35,267 bases of DNA from Burkholderiaceae bacterium (GTDB lineage: Bacteria > Pseudomonadota > Gammaproteobacteria > Burkholderiales > Burkholderiaceae_C). Position numbers and translations under genes: made by a program. Below, piece after piece: positions 16,920 to 24,650 of this stretch; positions within the stretch are counted from its first letter, which is position 1, and each line of letters starts with the position of its first letter. The DNA is taken from positions 1 through 35,267 of the forward strand of contig JAIRVJ010000120.1 of NCBI GenBank assembly GCA_031253955.1, read 5' to 3'. Below the pieces are notes generated by a model. The model searched no databases, was not told where the DNA came from, and saw only the letters and a program-made list of their open reading frames with translations.

Positions 16920-18443
16920 TTATGCGGGCCGCATAGAGCCGGTATCCAGCAGGCGCTGGTGCCAGCTCAGGGCTTCGCGCAGCAGGTGCGGGGTGTGCTG
17001 GCCGCTGGCGCCGGCGCGGGCGCGCTCCAGGTAGTCGGAAAGCAGCGGGCGGTAGTCGGGATGCGCGCAGCAGTCGATGATGCGGCGCGCGCGCTGCTGC
17101 GGGGCCAGGCCGCGCAAGTCGGCCAGGCCCTGCTCGGTGACGATGACGCCCACGTCGTGCTCGGTGTGATCGACGTGCGAGGCCATCGGCACGATGCGCG
17201 AGATCGCGCCGTCCTTGCCGATGGAGGGCGTCATGAAGATCGACAGATAGGCGTTGCGCGCGAAATCACCCGAGCCGCCAATGCCGTTCATGATGGTGCT
17301 GCCCGTCAGGTGCGTGCTGTTGACGTTGCCGTAAATGTCGGCCTCGATAGCCGCGTTCATGGCGATCAGGCCCAGCCGCCGGATGATTTCCGGGTGGTTG
17401 CTGATCTCTTGCGGGCGCAGCACGACGCGCTCCCTGAACTCGGCAATGTGCGCGTTGAAGTAGTCCGCCGCCTGCGGGCTGAGCGAAAGCGCGGTGGCCG
17501 AGGCAAAGCGCATCTTGCCGCTCTTGAGCATCTCCAGCATGCCGTCTTGCAGCACCTCGGTGTAGGCGCTCAGGCGCTCGAACGGCCCGGCGTTCAGGCC
17601 CGCCAGCACGGCGTTGGCGATGTTGCCCACGCCCGATTGCAGCGGCAGCAGGTCTTTGGGCAAGCGCCCCACTTTGACTTCATGCAGCAAAAAATCAATG
17701 ATGTGGGCGGCGATGGCATTGGAGTTTTCGTCCGGCGCGGCGAACGCACTGTTGCGGTCGGGCGCGTGGGTTTCCACCACGGCGATCACCTTGTCCGGAT
17801 CGCAGTGCAGATAGGAGCCGCCGATGCGCTGGCCCGGCTCGGTCATCATGATGGGCTTGCGAAACGGCGGCACCGCCGTGCCGTAGTAAATGTCGTGCAT
17901 ACCCTCCAGCGCCGGGTTCTGCCAGGTGTTGACTTCCAGAATGACGTGGTCGGCCTGCTCGATCCAGGTCTTGTTGTTGCCCACCGAGGTGCTGCAAATG
18001 AGCCGCCCGTCGGGCGTGACGCCGGTCACTTCGAGTACCGCCACGTTCAGGTGGCCGAGAAAGCCGAACCAGACAAATTGCGCCACATGCGACAGGTGAA
18101 TATCCACATACTGCATGTGCCCGGAGTTGATCTTGGCGCGCACCGTCGGGTCGCTCTGGTAGGGCAGGCGCATGTCGATGCCATCGACCTTGGCCAGCGC
18201 GCCATCGAGTTCGGGCGCGGTCGAAGCGCCCGTCCACAGCCCGATGCGAAAGACCTGCCCCGCCGCGTGCGCCGCCTCGATGCGCCGCGCCAGCGCCAGC
18301 GGCACCGCCTTGGGATAACCGGCCCCGGTAAAGCCGCTCATGCCCACGTTCCAGCCGGGTTCGATCATGGCCGCGGCGGCATCGGCGGAAACGATTTTCT
18401 GGCGCAAGCCGGGATGGGCGATGCGGTCGATGGCGGTGTCCAT
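16920..18443 (-). CDS. Acetyl-CoA hydrolase/transferase (succinyl-CoA:acetate CoA-transferase type)
   Basis: Cytosolic class-I CoA-transferase of the Cat1/AarC family, which moves CoA between acetate (or propionate) and succinate. The protein is 507 residues, the normal length. The N-terminal domain includes NVGMSGFTGAGYPKAVPLAL. The middle has QSGVGNIANAVLAGL and the region YTEVLQDGMLEML, where the catalytic glutamate of the family is expected. The C-terminal domain has GIGGSGDFARNAYLSIF and PMASHVDHTEHDVGVIVTEQ, characteristic of this subgroup. The start is preceded by AAAGGAC on the minus strand. The ROK kinase follows after 12 bp. A role in acetate use or an alternative TCA step is inferred from the family. 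Confidence 0.9.
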   Translation of the reverse strand: MDTAIDRIAHPGLRQKIVSADAAAAMIEPGWNVGMSGFTGAGYPKAVPLALARRIEAAHAAGQVFRIGLWTGASTAPELDGALAKVDGIDMRLPYQSDPTVRAKINSGHMQYVDIHLSHVAQFVWFGFLGHLNVAVLEVTGVTPDGRLICSTSVGNNKTWIEQADHVILEVNTWQNPALEGMHDIYYGTAVPPFRKPIMMTEPGQRIGGSYLHCDPDKVIAVVETHAPDRNSAFAAPDENSNAIAAHIIDFLLHEVKVGRLPKDLLPLQSGVGNIANAVLAGLNAGPFERLSAYTEVLQDGMLEMLKSGKMRFASATALSLSPQAADYFNAHIAEFRERVVLRPQEISNHPEIIRRLGLIAMNAAIEADIYGNVNSTHLTGSTIMNGIGGSGDFARNAYLSIFMTPSIGKDGAISRIVPMASHVDHTEHDVGVIVTEQGLADLRGLAPQQRARRIIDCCAHPDYRPLLSDYLERARAGASGQHTPHLLREALSWHQRLLDTGSMRPA

Positions 18444-18686
18444 GCGGAAAGTCCTTTTAAAAAAACTGCTGCGAGGAAACTCCGGCTAGAGCGCGCATCG
18501 CGCACGCCGGGGCAAAGTATGAAATCTTAAAGCGCCGCGCCCGTGCTTGCAGGAACAGATGCCTGCTGCCGCGTTTCAAGCAAAATTCCTGAATTTATAG
18601 CTTACTGCATCAATATAATATATCTTTTGTATATAAAACTCCATGAAAATTATACGGATCACTGGCTATAAGCTATCAACTTTGAA
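18444..18686. other. Intergenic region with AT-rich inverted repeat
   Basis: 243 bp between def and the CoA-transferase gene, both on the minus strand. An AT-rich segment (about 18590-18680) has an imperfect inverted repeat, ATAGCTTA near 18598 and TAAGCTAT near 18669, flanking sequence such as AATATAATATATC. It resembles the TAGCTAT-containing intergenic hairpins often seen in Comamonadaceae and may terminate def and hold the CoA-transferase promoter. No gene is recognised. Confidence 0.4.
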
Positions 18687-19217
18687 TCACTCCAGCGCCT
18701 GATCTGGGAAAAGCGCCTCGGCAAACCCGAAGCGGCTGAAATCGCGCACGCGCATCGGATAGAGCCGGCCCAGCAGGTGATCGGTCTCGTGCTGGACGAC
18801 GCGGGCATGAAAACCCTCGGCCACGCGCTCGATGGGATCGCCAAAGGGATCGAAGCCGCTATAACGTATCCGCGCCCAGCGCGGCACCACGGCGCGCAGG
18901 CCGGGCAGCGACAGGCACCCTTCCCAGTCTTCTTCTTCCTCGCCGCCGATGGGCGCGATGACGGGGTTGACCAGCACGGTGCGCGGCACGGCGGGTGCGC
19001 CGGGGTAGCGGGGGTTGGGCGCATCCGTGCCGAAGACCACCACTTGCCAATCGACGCCGATTTGCGGCGCGGCCAGGCCCGCGCCATCGGCGGCGCGCAT
19101 GGTTTCCAGCAGGTCATGCACCAGCAGGTGCAGCGCGTCGCTGTCGAAGGCGGCCACGGGCCGCGCCACGCGCAGCAACCGGGGATCGCCCATCTTGAGA
19201 ATTTCGCGGATCGCCAT
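18687..19217 (-). CDS. def: Peptide deformylase
   Basis: Metalloenzyme that removes the formyl group from the N-terminal methionine of new proteins. The 176 residues have all three signatures: GLAAPQIG (47-54), EGCLS (99-103, with metal ligand C101) and HETDH (143-147, with ligands H143 and H147 and the catalytic glutamate). The start [15 protein letters not shown] is the usual one. No Shine-Dalgarno sequence is visible before it; the base just upstream belongs to a repeat leader that fills the gap to the preceding gene (19218-19292). fmt is not next to it, so this is a stand-alone copy that may be one of two in the genome. It follows the OYE gene on the same strand. Confidence 0.96.
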   Translation of the reverse strand: MAIREILKMGDPRLLRVARPVAAFDSDALHLLVHDLLETMRAADGAGLAAPQIGVDWQVVVFGTDAPNPRYPGAPAVPRTVLVNPVIAPIGGEEEEDWEGCLSLPGLRAVVPRWARIRYSGFDPFGDPIERVAEGFHARVVQHETDHLLGRLYPMRVRDFSRFGFAEALFPDQALE

Positions 19218-19292
19218 ATTGAGCGTTGCGCGTGCGAGATGCCGCTTGCAAAGAAGCTTCTGCGCTCAACGCCAAACGCCGAACGCTCAACC
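19218..19292 (-). promoter_or_regulatory. Hairpin leader repeat in front of def
   Basis: Read on the minus strand, the gap between the OYE stop and the def ATG begins GGTTGAGCGTTCGGCGTTTG, contains the core GCGGCATCTC and ends AACGCTCAAT directly before ATG. The outer arms TTGAGCGTT and AACGCTCAA are perfect 9-bp complements, so the RNA can form a stem-loop that ends at the start codon. The 5' arm is built of degenerate heptamers (CGCTCAA, CGCCAAA, CGCCGAA, CGCTCAA on the plus strand, 19263-19290). The same design precedes folD at 33312-33373. Confidence 0.6.
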
Positions 19293-19296
19293 TTCT

Positions 19297-20355
19297 TCAC
19301 AAAGCCGGATAGTCCGTGTACCCCTGCGCGCCACCGCCGAAGAACGTGGCGGGCTGCGCCGGGTTCATTGGAGCGCCGCTCTTGAGCCGTTCGGTGAAAT
19401 CCGGGTTGGCCAACACCATCTGGCCGTAGGCTTCCAGATCGGCCAGCCCGGCGGCCACGTCCGCGCCCGCCTGCTCGCGCGGGCGGCCGGGGCGGTTGAG
19501 GATCAGCGCGTTCTTCCAGAGCTTGCGGATGTCGCCCAGCAACGGCTCGTTGCCCAGGTGCATGAGGTGCAGATACACCAAGCCCAGCTTGCCCAGTTCG
19601 GCCACCAGATAGCGGTACAAATCCGGCCCCTGCGCGCCTTCGTCGATACCCCCCAGCGTGCTGCCCGGCGACAGGCGAATGGCGGTGCGGTCCGCGCCGA
19701 TTTCCCCGGCAATGGCGGCGGCCACCTCCATGGCAAAGCGCGCGCGGTTTGCTACTGAGCCGCCGTATTCATCCGTGCGCGTGTTGGCGCTGGGCGCCAG
19801 GAACTGATGCACCAGATAGCCATTGGCGCCGTGGATTTCCACGCCATCGGCCCCGGCCTCGACCGCGCGGCGGGCGGCGTGGCGAAAGTCTTGCACGGTC
19901 TGGTGTATTTCCCCCGCGCTCAGGGCGCGCGGCGCGGGAATGTCCTGCATTCCCCTGGGCGTGAACATTTTTTGCCCGCCCGGCGCAATCGCCGAAGGCG
20001 CCACGCCCTGCCGGTGGTGCGGCGTGTTATCCGGGTGAGACATGCGTCCAGCGTGCATCAACTGGATGAAAAAGCGCCCGCCCTTGGTATGAACGGCCTC
20101 GGTAATCTTGCGCCAGCCGGCCACATGCGCATCGGTGCAGATGCCCGGCGTGCTCATGTAGCCCTGGCCGTCTTCACTGGGCTGCACGCCTTCGGACACG
20201 ATCAGGCCGATGCCGGCGCGCTGCGCGTAATACTCCGCCGCCAGCGCCCCCGGCGTGCCATCGAACTGCGCGCGCGAGCGCGTCATGGGGGCCATCACCA
20301 AACGGTTGCGCAAGGTGGCGCGGCCCAGGCGGAACGAATCGAACAGGTTACTCAT
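19297..20355 (-). CDS. Old Yellow Enzyme family alkene reductase
   Basis: FMN-dependent NAD(P)H:enoate reductase, 352 residues, of the classical OYE/NemA group. Features are the opening LFDSFRLGRATLRNRLVMAP with MTRSRA, QLMHAGRMSHPDN around the flavin, HGANGYLVHQFL with the His/Asn pair that binds the substrate carbonyl, YGGSVANRARF, and the C-terminal QMVLANPDFTERL. The start is preceded by GAGGA at seven bases. Members reduce activated alkenes, nitroesters and nitroaromatics; the natural substrate here is unknown. It lies upstream of def on the same strand, separated only by the repeat leader. Confidence 0.92.
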   Translation of the reverse strand: MSNLFDSFRLGRATLRNRLVMAPMTRSRAQFDGTPGALAAEYYAQRAGIGLIVSEGVQPSEDGQGYMSTPGICTDAHVAGWRKITEAVHTKGGRFFIQLMHAGRMSHPDNTPHHRQGVAPSAIAPGGQKMFTPRGMQDIPAPRALSAGEIHQTVQDFRHAARRAVEAGADGVEIHGANGYLVHQFLAPSANTRTDEYGGSVANRARFAMEVAAAIAGEIGADRTAIRLSPGSTLGGIDEGAQGPDLYRYLVAELGKLGLVYLHLMHLGNEPLLGDIRKLWKNALILNRPGRPREQAGADVAAGLADLEAYGQMVLANPDFTERLKSGAPMNPAQPATFFGGGAQGYTDYPAL

Positions 20356-20571
20356 GACGGAATCCTCGAATGAAAGTCAATGAAAGCCAAAAACAAGCAT
20401 GCCGCCTTCTGCGAAACGATGCTGGCGCGAACCAGCAAGGACGCGGCGGTGAACTGGCGCATGTGCGCCTCGGTCAATCCTTCGGACGGCGGGATGGCAC
20501 GCACTTTATTGTCGAGCAGAAGTTGCGCCACCGACCGGCGGCCAGAAAACCCGTATGTCCTTTTCCATGGC

Positions 20572-21483
20572 TCAAAGCCTCTCCCGCTCGACATAGGCCC
20601 GCACGCCCGTGGGTTGGATGGCGGGGTAGCGGTGGTTCATCAGCGGATCGAGCCGGCCTTCGCCCCTGAGCATCGCGCGGTAGTACATCAGCGGCAGGAA
20701 AGCGCCGAAGTTCTGCTGGCCGCCCTTGACCAGTTCGGTGATCCGCGCGTCAAGCTCATCCAGTGAACCTAGCGTTTGAATTTTTAGCTTCTTGCCCGAT
20801 CCGGCTTCGTAGGCTGCGACGATGCCCCAGAAGTCGAGCGCGTCACCGGCGATGGCGAACCTGCGCGGCACGGGGCGCTCGTCCGCCGCCGCCTCGGCGG
20901 TGTAGCGCGCGGTGTCCCCATAGGTCGTCCAGTGCATGGTCTGCTTGCCATCGCCCCAGACGTAGGCCGTTTGCGTTTGCGGATTGACCACGTTGATAAA
21001 GCCGAACAGCACGCCGCGATCCAGAAAACCACCATTGAGCACATGCACCACTTCCACCGGGCCGCGCTCGGCCTGCGCCAGATCGGCGAAGCGCCGGCGC
21101 CAGTCGGAAGTCACGATACGCCCCGGCGCGACCGTGAACATGTCCAGCGAAAAATCGGACGGAATAAACCTTCTCACGCCGCTTTGACGGGCCACTCGCA
21201 ACAACTCGGTCTGGCCTTCGACGATCAGATCGGGGCCGCCCTGAATCGCCGAAATGATGGAGGCAGCGCCGCCGGCCCACCTTGATAGCGCGGCGGTGTC
21301 GTTGCGGCCAATCTCGCCTTCAACCACCTCCGCGCCTTGGGCGACCAGCCCCGCCACTTTGCCGCCGCTGCCGGGACGCACCAGCAGGCGCAAGCGCACC
21401 TCCGGTTTGGCCAGCAGCGCACGGGCGATGAGCGATCCCAAATGGCCGGAGCCGCCAGCCAGAGCAATCGTTTGCTTGTTCAT
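20572..21483 (-). CDS. NmrA-like NAD(P)-binding reductase (aromatic alcohol reductase type)
   Basis: Atypical short-chain dehydrogenase of 303 residues with the Rossmann motif AGGSGHLGSLIARALL at the N-terminus and a basic patch RLLVRPGS after the second strand that suggests NADPH. FIPSDFSLDM is the segment following the central strand, as in isoflavone-reductase-like and NmrA-like proteins. VWGDGKQTMHWTTYGDTARY is typical of the NmrA family, where members act as redox sensors or reductases. The substrate is unknown. It is divergent from the nitroreductase gene, with 317 bp between them holding a palindrome. About 215 bp without a recognisable gene separates it from the OYE gene downstream. 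Confidence 0.85.
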   Translation of the reverse strand: MNKQTIALAGGSGHLGSLIARALLAKPEVRLRLLVRPGSGGKVAGLVAQGAEVVEGEIGRNDTAALSRWAGGAASIISAIQGGPDLIVEGQTELLRVARQSGVRRFIPSDFSLDMFTVAPGRIVTSDWRRRFADLAQAERGPVEVVHVLNGGFLDRGVLFGFINVVNPQTQTAYVWGDGKQTMHWTTYGDTARYTAEAAADERPVPRRFAIAGDALDFWGIVAAYEAGSGKKLKIQTLGSLDELDARITELVKGGQQNFGAFLPLMYYRAMLRGEGRLDPLMNHRYPAIQPTGVRAYVERERL

Positions 21484-21800
21484 GAAAACTCTCCATGGTT
21501 CGAGTTGAGGATACGGGCATCATCCCCGTGAACCATTTTGGGATAAAGGGGGCAGGATTCAAATCACTGATCCATAGGTGGAGCAATGCGGGCGGTCTTG
21601 CATTGCTTTCAGAGTATTTTTGTCAGTTGCGCGAAGGTCTTCCACCGCACGAACTCCATCGCTTGCGCGAACAGCGTCTTCCCTGCATTTATGGTGTTTT
21701 CCATTTTTGGAAAACAATTTTGTATTTATATGCTTGATTTTTGTTTTTAGCAATGCTCCAATCCGCTTCAAGGAAGCTTGACCTTCTAATGGAGTTTTTC
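21484..21800. promoter_or_regulatory. Divergent promoter region with a palindromic operator candidate
   Basis: This 317-bp AT-richer region separates the NmrA-type and nitroreductase genes, which point away from each other. At 21696-21715 the arms GTTTTCCA and TGGAAAAC flank TTTT, a perfect 8-bp dyad of the size bound by dimeric regulators. AT-rich sequence follows (TTGTATTTATATGCTTG). The dyad lies about 85 bp before the nitroreductase start, a position suited to regulation by a nearby LysR protein, though LysR boxes usually have the T-N11-A form. No gene is recognised here. Confidence 0.45.
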
Positions 21801-22454
21801 ATGAACATCACTGAAATTGTCCGTCATCGTCATAGCTGCAAGGCTTTTGACGCCACCCGCCAAATTCCTGCTGCGGATTGGGCGCACTTGAAGAACTTGC
21901 TGGTCAATGCACCGTCAGCCTTCAACTCCCAGCCTTGGCGTTTTATCGTTGCGCAGAACAACGAGGGGCGCGCGCGCATTCTGAAGGGAATGTCCGGGCC
22001 AAGCTTCGCTTTCAATGCAGTCAAAGTAAAAAACGCTTCCCATACGGTTGTTCTGTGCGCCAGAAAAAAACTCGACGCCTCTCACCTGGAAGCCGTGCAA
22101 GAAGCTGAAACTCAGGCCGGGCGTTATGCCTCGCCTGATATCAAGGCTATGGTATTGAATATGCGCGATCTCAGTGTCAAGGCTCACCGTGAAGACGGCA
22201 CCGAAACCGAATGGCTTGCCCGTCAGGTTTATGTCGCACTGGGTTTTCTCCTGCTTGGCGTTGCAGCGCTCGGCATTGATGCCTGCGCGCTTGAAGGTTT
22301 TGATGCCGCGGCGCTTGACCGTGAATTGGAGTTGATTGAAACAGGCCATACCGCAGTCGCCGTGGTTATCCTGGGTTATCGCGCCCCAGATGATTTCAAC
22401 GCGGCGCTGCCCAAGTCCAGATTGCCGGAAGCGCTGATACTGACGGAAATTTGA
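21801..22454 (+). CDS. NAD(P)H-dependent nitroreductase (NfsB-like)
   Basis: FMN-dependent nitroreductase-fold oxidoreductase of 217 residues. Typical features are the opening IVRHRHSCKAFDATRQIP, the FMN phosphate-binding NAPSAFNSQPWRFIV, the QVYVALGFLLLGVAALGID core helix and the C-terminal GYRAPDDFNAALPKSRLP. The ATG at 21801 has GGAG six bases upstream and fits better than an in-frame ATG 12 bases earlier. Base composition is less GC-rich than the surrounding core genes, like the LysR gene that converges on it with a 13-bp gap, so both may have arrived together. Substrates may be quinones or nitroaromatics. Confidence 0.9.
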   Translation: MNITEIVRHRHSCKAFDATRQIPAADWAHLKNLLVNAPSAFNSQPWRFIVAQNNEGRARILKGMSGPSFAFNAVKVKNASHTVVLCARKKLDASHLEAVQEAETQAGRYASPDIKAMVLNMRDLSVKAHREDGTETEWLARQVYVALGFLLLGVAALGIDACALEGFDAAALDRELELIETGHTAVAVVILGYRAPDDFNAALPKSRLPEALILTEI

Positions 22455-22467
22455 CCGTGCGATACAT

Positions 22468-23370
22468 TTATCCAAGGGGCTGACTGCGTCTGTTCACAGA
22501 AAAATACCTGAACATGTAGTCAACGAGAATTCGTACTCTTTGGGGAATCCGGCTGCCTCCCACGAGGATAAACAAATCGTGTTCCGGAACCTTCCATTGC
22601 GGCAACAGACGGACCAGTTGCCCCTTTTCTTCATGAGAAGCGGCAACATCTTCCCGCAGCAGTCCGACGCCATGTCCTCCCAACACCAGTTCTTGAACCA
22701 GCAAAGCGCTGCTGACCACGAATTTCGGGTTGGCATGTACAATGGATATTTTATCGCCGCAGCGTAATTCCCAAATCCCGCCAAAGCGGGAAAGTATTAT
22801 ACATGGCATATTACATAAATCTTGCGGAGCAGCAGGCATGGGATATTTTTCCAGCAGCTTGGGCGAGGCATATATAGCAGGAACTATGGTAAATAGTTTT
22901 TTCGCGACCAGCGATGAATCCGGCAGAGGCCCCTGGCGTAACACTACATCGTAAGGTTCCGATATAATATCTGGCGAATCTTCGACAAAATGAATGTTGA
23001 GTTGTATTCTCGGCCATTCGTCAAGAAAGGCGCTAAAAACTCCCTGCATCATTCCATGGTAGACATCGGCATACATGCTGACCCTGATTCGGCCCGAGGG
23101 CTGCAAAACGCTGGATGAAAAAGATTCCAATGCGTTGTCCGCCGCACCCATGATGAATTTGCAGTGCTCCAGCAAAAGCTCCCCGGCATCGGTGGTTCTT
23201 ACGGAATGCGTGTCTCTGAGGAACAAGGGGTTCCCCAGTTTCTTCTCCAGCAGCCGTATCCGCCTAGAAACCGTGGCTACGCCAAGATCGAGAGCGTCGG
23301 CTGCCTTGCTGAAACTTTTATGTTTCGCGACCTCCACAAAAAGGGGCATATCAAGAAGAAGAGGATTCAT
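22468..23370 (-). CDS. LysR family transcriptional regulator (lower-GC)
   Basis: A 300-residue LysR-type regulator. The N-terminal winged HTH spans residues 1 to about 60 (PLFVEVAKHKSFSKAADALD, then VATVSRRIRLLEKKLG), and the effector-binding domain starts near residue 90 (GRIRVSMYADVYHGMMQGVF). The start MNPLLLDMPLFVEV at 23370 is chosen because the HTH begins there; the frame stays open further upstream only by chance. Codon use is notably AT-richer than in the neighbouring genes. It converges on the nitroreductase gene and is divergent from the second LysR gene. The effector and targets are unknown. Confidence 0.92.
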   Translation of the reverse strand: MNPLLLDMPLFVEVAKHKSFSKAADALDLGVATVSRRIRLLEKKLGNPLFLRDTHSVRTTDAGELLLEHCKFIMGAADNALESFSSSVLQPSGRIRVSMYADVYHGMMQGVFSAFLDEWPRIQLNIHFVEDSPDIISEPYDVVLRQGPLPDSSLVAKKLFTIVPAIYASPKLLEKYPMPAAPQDLCNMPCIILSRFGGIWELRCGDKISIVHANPKFVVSSALLVQELVLGGHGVGLLREDVAASHEEKGQLVRLLPQWKVPEHDLFILVGGSRIPQRVRILVDYMFRYFSVNRRSQPLG

Positions 23371-23372
23371 GG

Positions 23373-23549
23373 TTACGAGTATCCGGTTAAACGGCCGGTG
23401 AACCCGCGCAGCCCCGGTTGCGTCTGGGCCAGATAGCAGGCGAGTTGATCCACCACGCCGTCGCCCCATTCCGAGGCGGCGATCAACTGCGCGATGCGGG
23501 CAAAATCGGCGGGTTGCGGGACGATGGTCACGGCTTTGAGCCTTGTCAC
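23373..23549 (-). pseudogene. N-terminal fragment of a DUF1016 (YhcG/PDDEXK nuclease) protein
   Basis: In a frame different from the LysR gene, the minus strand from about 23549 (GTG) or 23531 (GTG) reads PADFARIAQLIAASEWGDGV, then VDQLACYLAQTQPGLRGF, and stops at 23373-23375. The GDGVVDQLA and QPGLRGF stretch resembles the DUF1016 N-terminal domain, where such a segment normally continues to a NLWRMRQFY-type motif and a PDDEXK nuclease domain. Here it ends after GRLTGYS, directly beside the LysR start. It appears truncated where the lower-GC LysR/nitroreductase segment begins. Recognition is from memory of the family. Confidence 0.5.
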
Positions 23550-23606
23550 GGAACTTGGATTTTCCCTGAACGTCCATCAGGCGATCCATTCACGGAGCAC
23601 ACGCAC

Positions 23607-24539
23607 ATGGAACATCTCAACGACATGGCCCTGTTTGTGGAAGTGGTCAAAGCCAAGGGCTTTCGTGGCGCGGCGGAGGCGACGGGAGTGCCCAATTCAA
23701 CCCTGTCGCGGCGCATCGGGGCGCTGGAAAAATCCATCGGGCTGCGCCTGCTGCACCGCACGACGCGCAGGATCGAGCTGACCGAGGCTGGGCGCGTTTA
23801 CTTCGAGCGTTGCAAACGCATCGTCGATGAGGCGCGGCTGGCGCACGAGCAACTGGGCGAAATGCTGACCCAGCCCGGGGGCGTGCTGCGCGCTTCGCTG
23901 CCGGTGGACTTTGCCGTGGGCTATCTGGCGCCGCTGATCGCGGAGTTCGCACGGCTGTATCCGGGCATCAGCTTCGAGTTCGACCTCGGCGCGCGCCGGG
24001 TCGATCTGGTGAGCGAGCCGTTCGACGTGGCGATCCGCATCGGCCAGTCGGAAAACTCGCAACTCATCACGCGCACGCTGACCACGCTCACGCCCTGTCT
24101 GTACGCCTCGCCCGGCTACCTTCAGCAGGCGGGCGAGCCGCGCCAGCCCATCGAACTGGAACGGCACCAATGCTTAGGCCCGGCCAGCCCAGGCACATGG
24201 ACCTTGCACCACGGCAAGAAAAGCGTCACGGTGCACACCAGCGGGCGCTTCAAGCTCAATAACGTCGGCATGGCCCGGCGCCTGGCCACGCTGGACATGG
24301 GTCTGATCCTGATGCCGCAGGCCGCCATCGCCGATGATCTGGCCAGCGGCAAACTGCGCCGCGTGCTGCCCGAATGGCACGGCGCTCCGATCCCCGTTTG
24401 CGCCCTCACCGAAACCCGCCTGCTGCCGGCCAAAACGCAACGCTTCATCGAATTTTTGCGCGAGCGGCTGGACCCGGCGGCGGCGACCGAAGTGGCTTCG
24501 CGCACACGCCAATCAGTTGGATTTCGGCGCGACAGATGA
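23607..24539 (+). CDS. LysR family transcriptional regulator
   Basis: A 310-residue LysR-type regulator of the AaeR/DsdC-like 'LysR substrate binding' group. The HTH spans residues 5-65 (MALFVEVVKAKGFRGAAEAT, NSTLSRRIGALEKSIGLRLL, HRTTRRIELTEAG). The effector domain starts near residue 90 (GVLRASLPVDFAVGYLAPLI). The start MEHLNDMALFVE at 23607 fits the family; an upstream extension of the frame has no HTH-like content. It is GC-rich like the core genes, unlike the first LysR gene. It may control the convergent OYE-type gene or another redox gene nearby; that is inference from position only. Confidence 0.93.
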   Translation: MEHLNDMALFVEVVKAKGFRGAAEATGVPNSTLSRRIGALEKSIGLRLLHRTTRRIELTEAGRVYFERCKRIVDEARLAHEQLGEMLTQPGGVLRASLPVDFAVGYLAPLIAEFARLYPGISFEFDLGARRVDLVSEPFDVAIRIGQSENSQLITRTLTTLTPCLYASPGYLQQAGEPRQPIELERHQCLGPASPGTWTLHHGKKSVTVHTSGRFKLNNVGMARRLATLDMGLILMPQAAIADDLASGKLRRVLPEWHGAPIPVCALTETRLLPAKTQRFIEFLRERLDPAAATEVASRTRQSVGFRRDR

Positions 24540-24552
24540 CACCCGTGTCTTC

Positions 24553-24580
24553 GTAGGGGCGAAAAATCTTTCGCCCCTAC
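24553..24580. terminator. Perfect 12-bp stem hairpin between convergent genes
   Basis: GTAGGGGCGAAA and TTTCGCCCCTAC form a perfect 12-bp stem around AATC. The hairpin lies between the convergent LysR (ends 24539) and OYE (ends 24651) genes, where it could terminate both transcripts. The same core recurs in a degraded form at 4745-4770, so it is also a dispersed palindromic repeat. Confidence 0.6.
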
Positions 24581-24650
24581 ATTCGTGCTCCATCGCCAAC
24601 TTGTTGATTTTTAAGAAATTTAGATGCAATCGCCCTGGGCTAAAAGCCTG

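Noticed and set aside
15915-18530. An 871-codon plus-strand open frame across the ROK kinase and CoA-transferase
   Set aside because: It is a shadow of two well-supported minus-strand genes and shows only Arg/Ala/Gly/His-rich translation.
20356-20571. Possible small gene between the OYE and NmrA-type genes, in either orientation
   Set aside because: Frames of 80-130 codons exist on both strands, but none has a ribosome-binding site, a motif or a believable composition; treated as non-coding.
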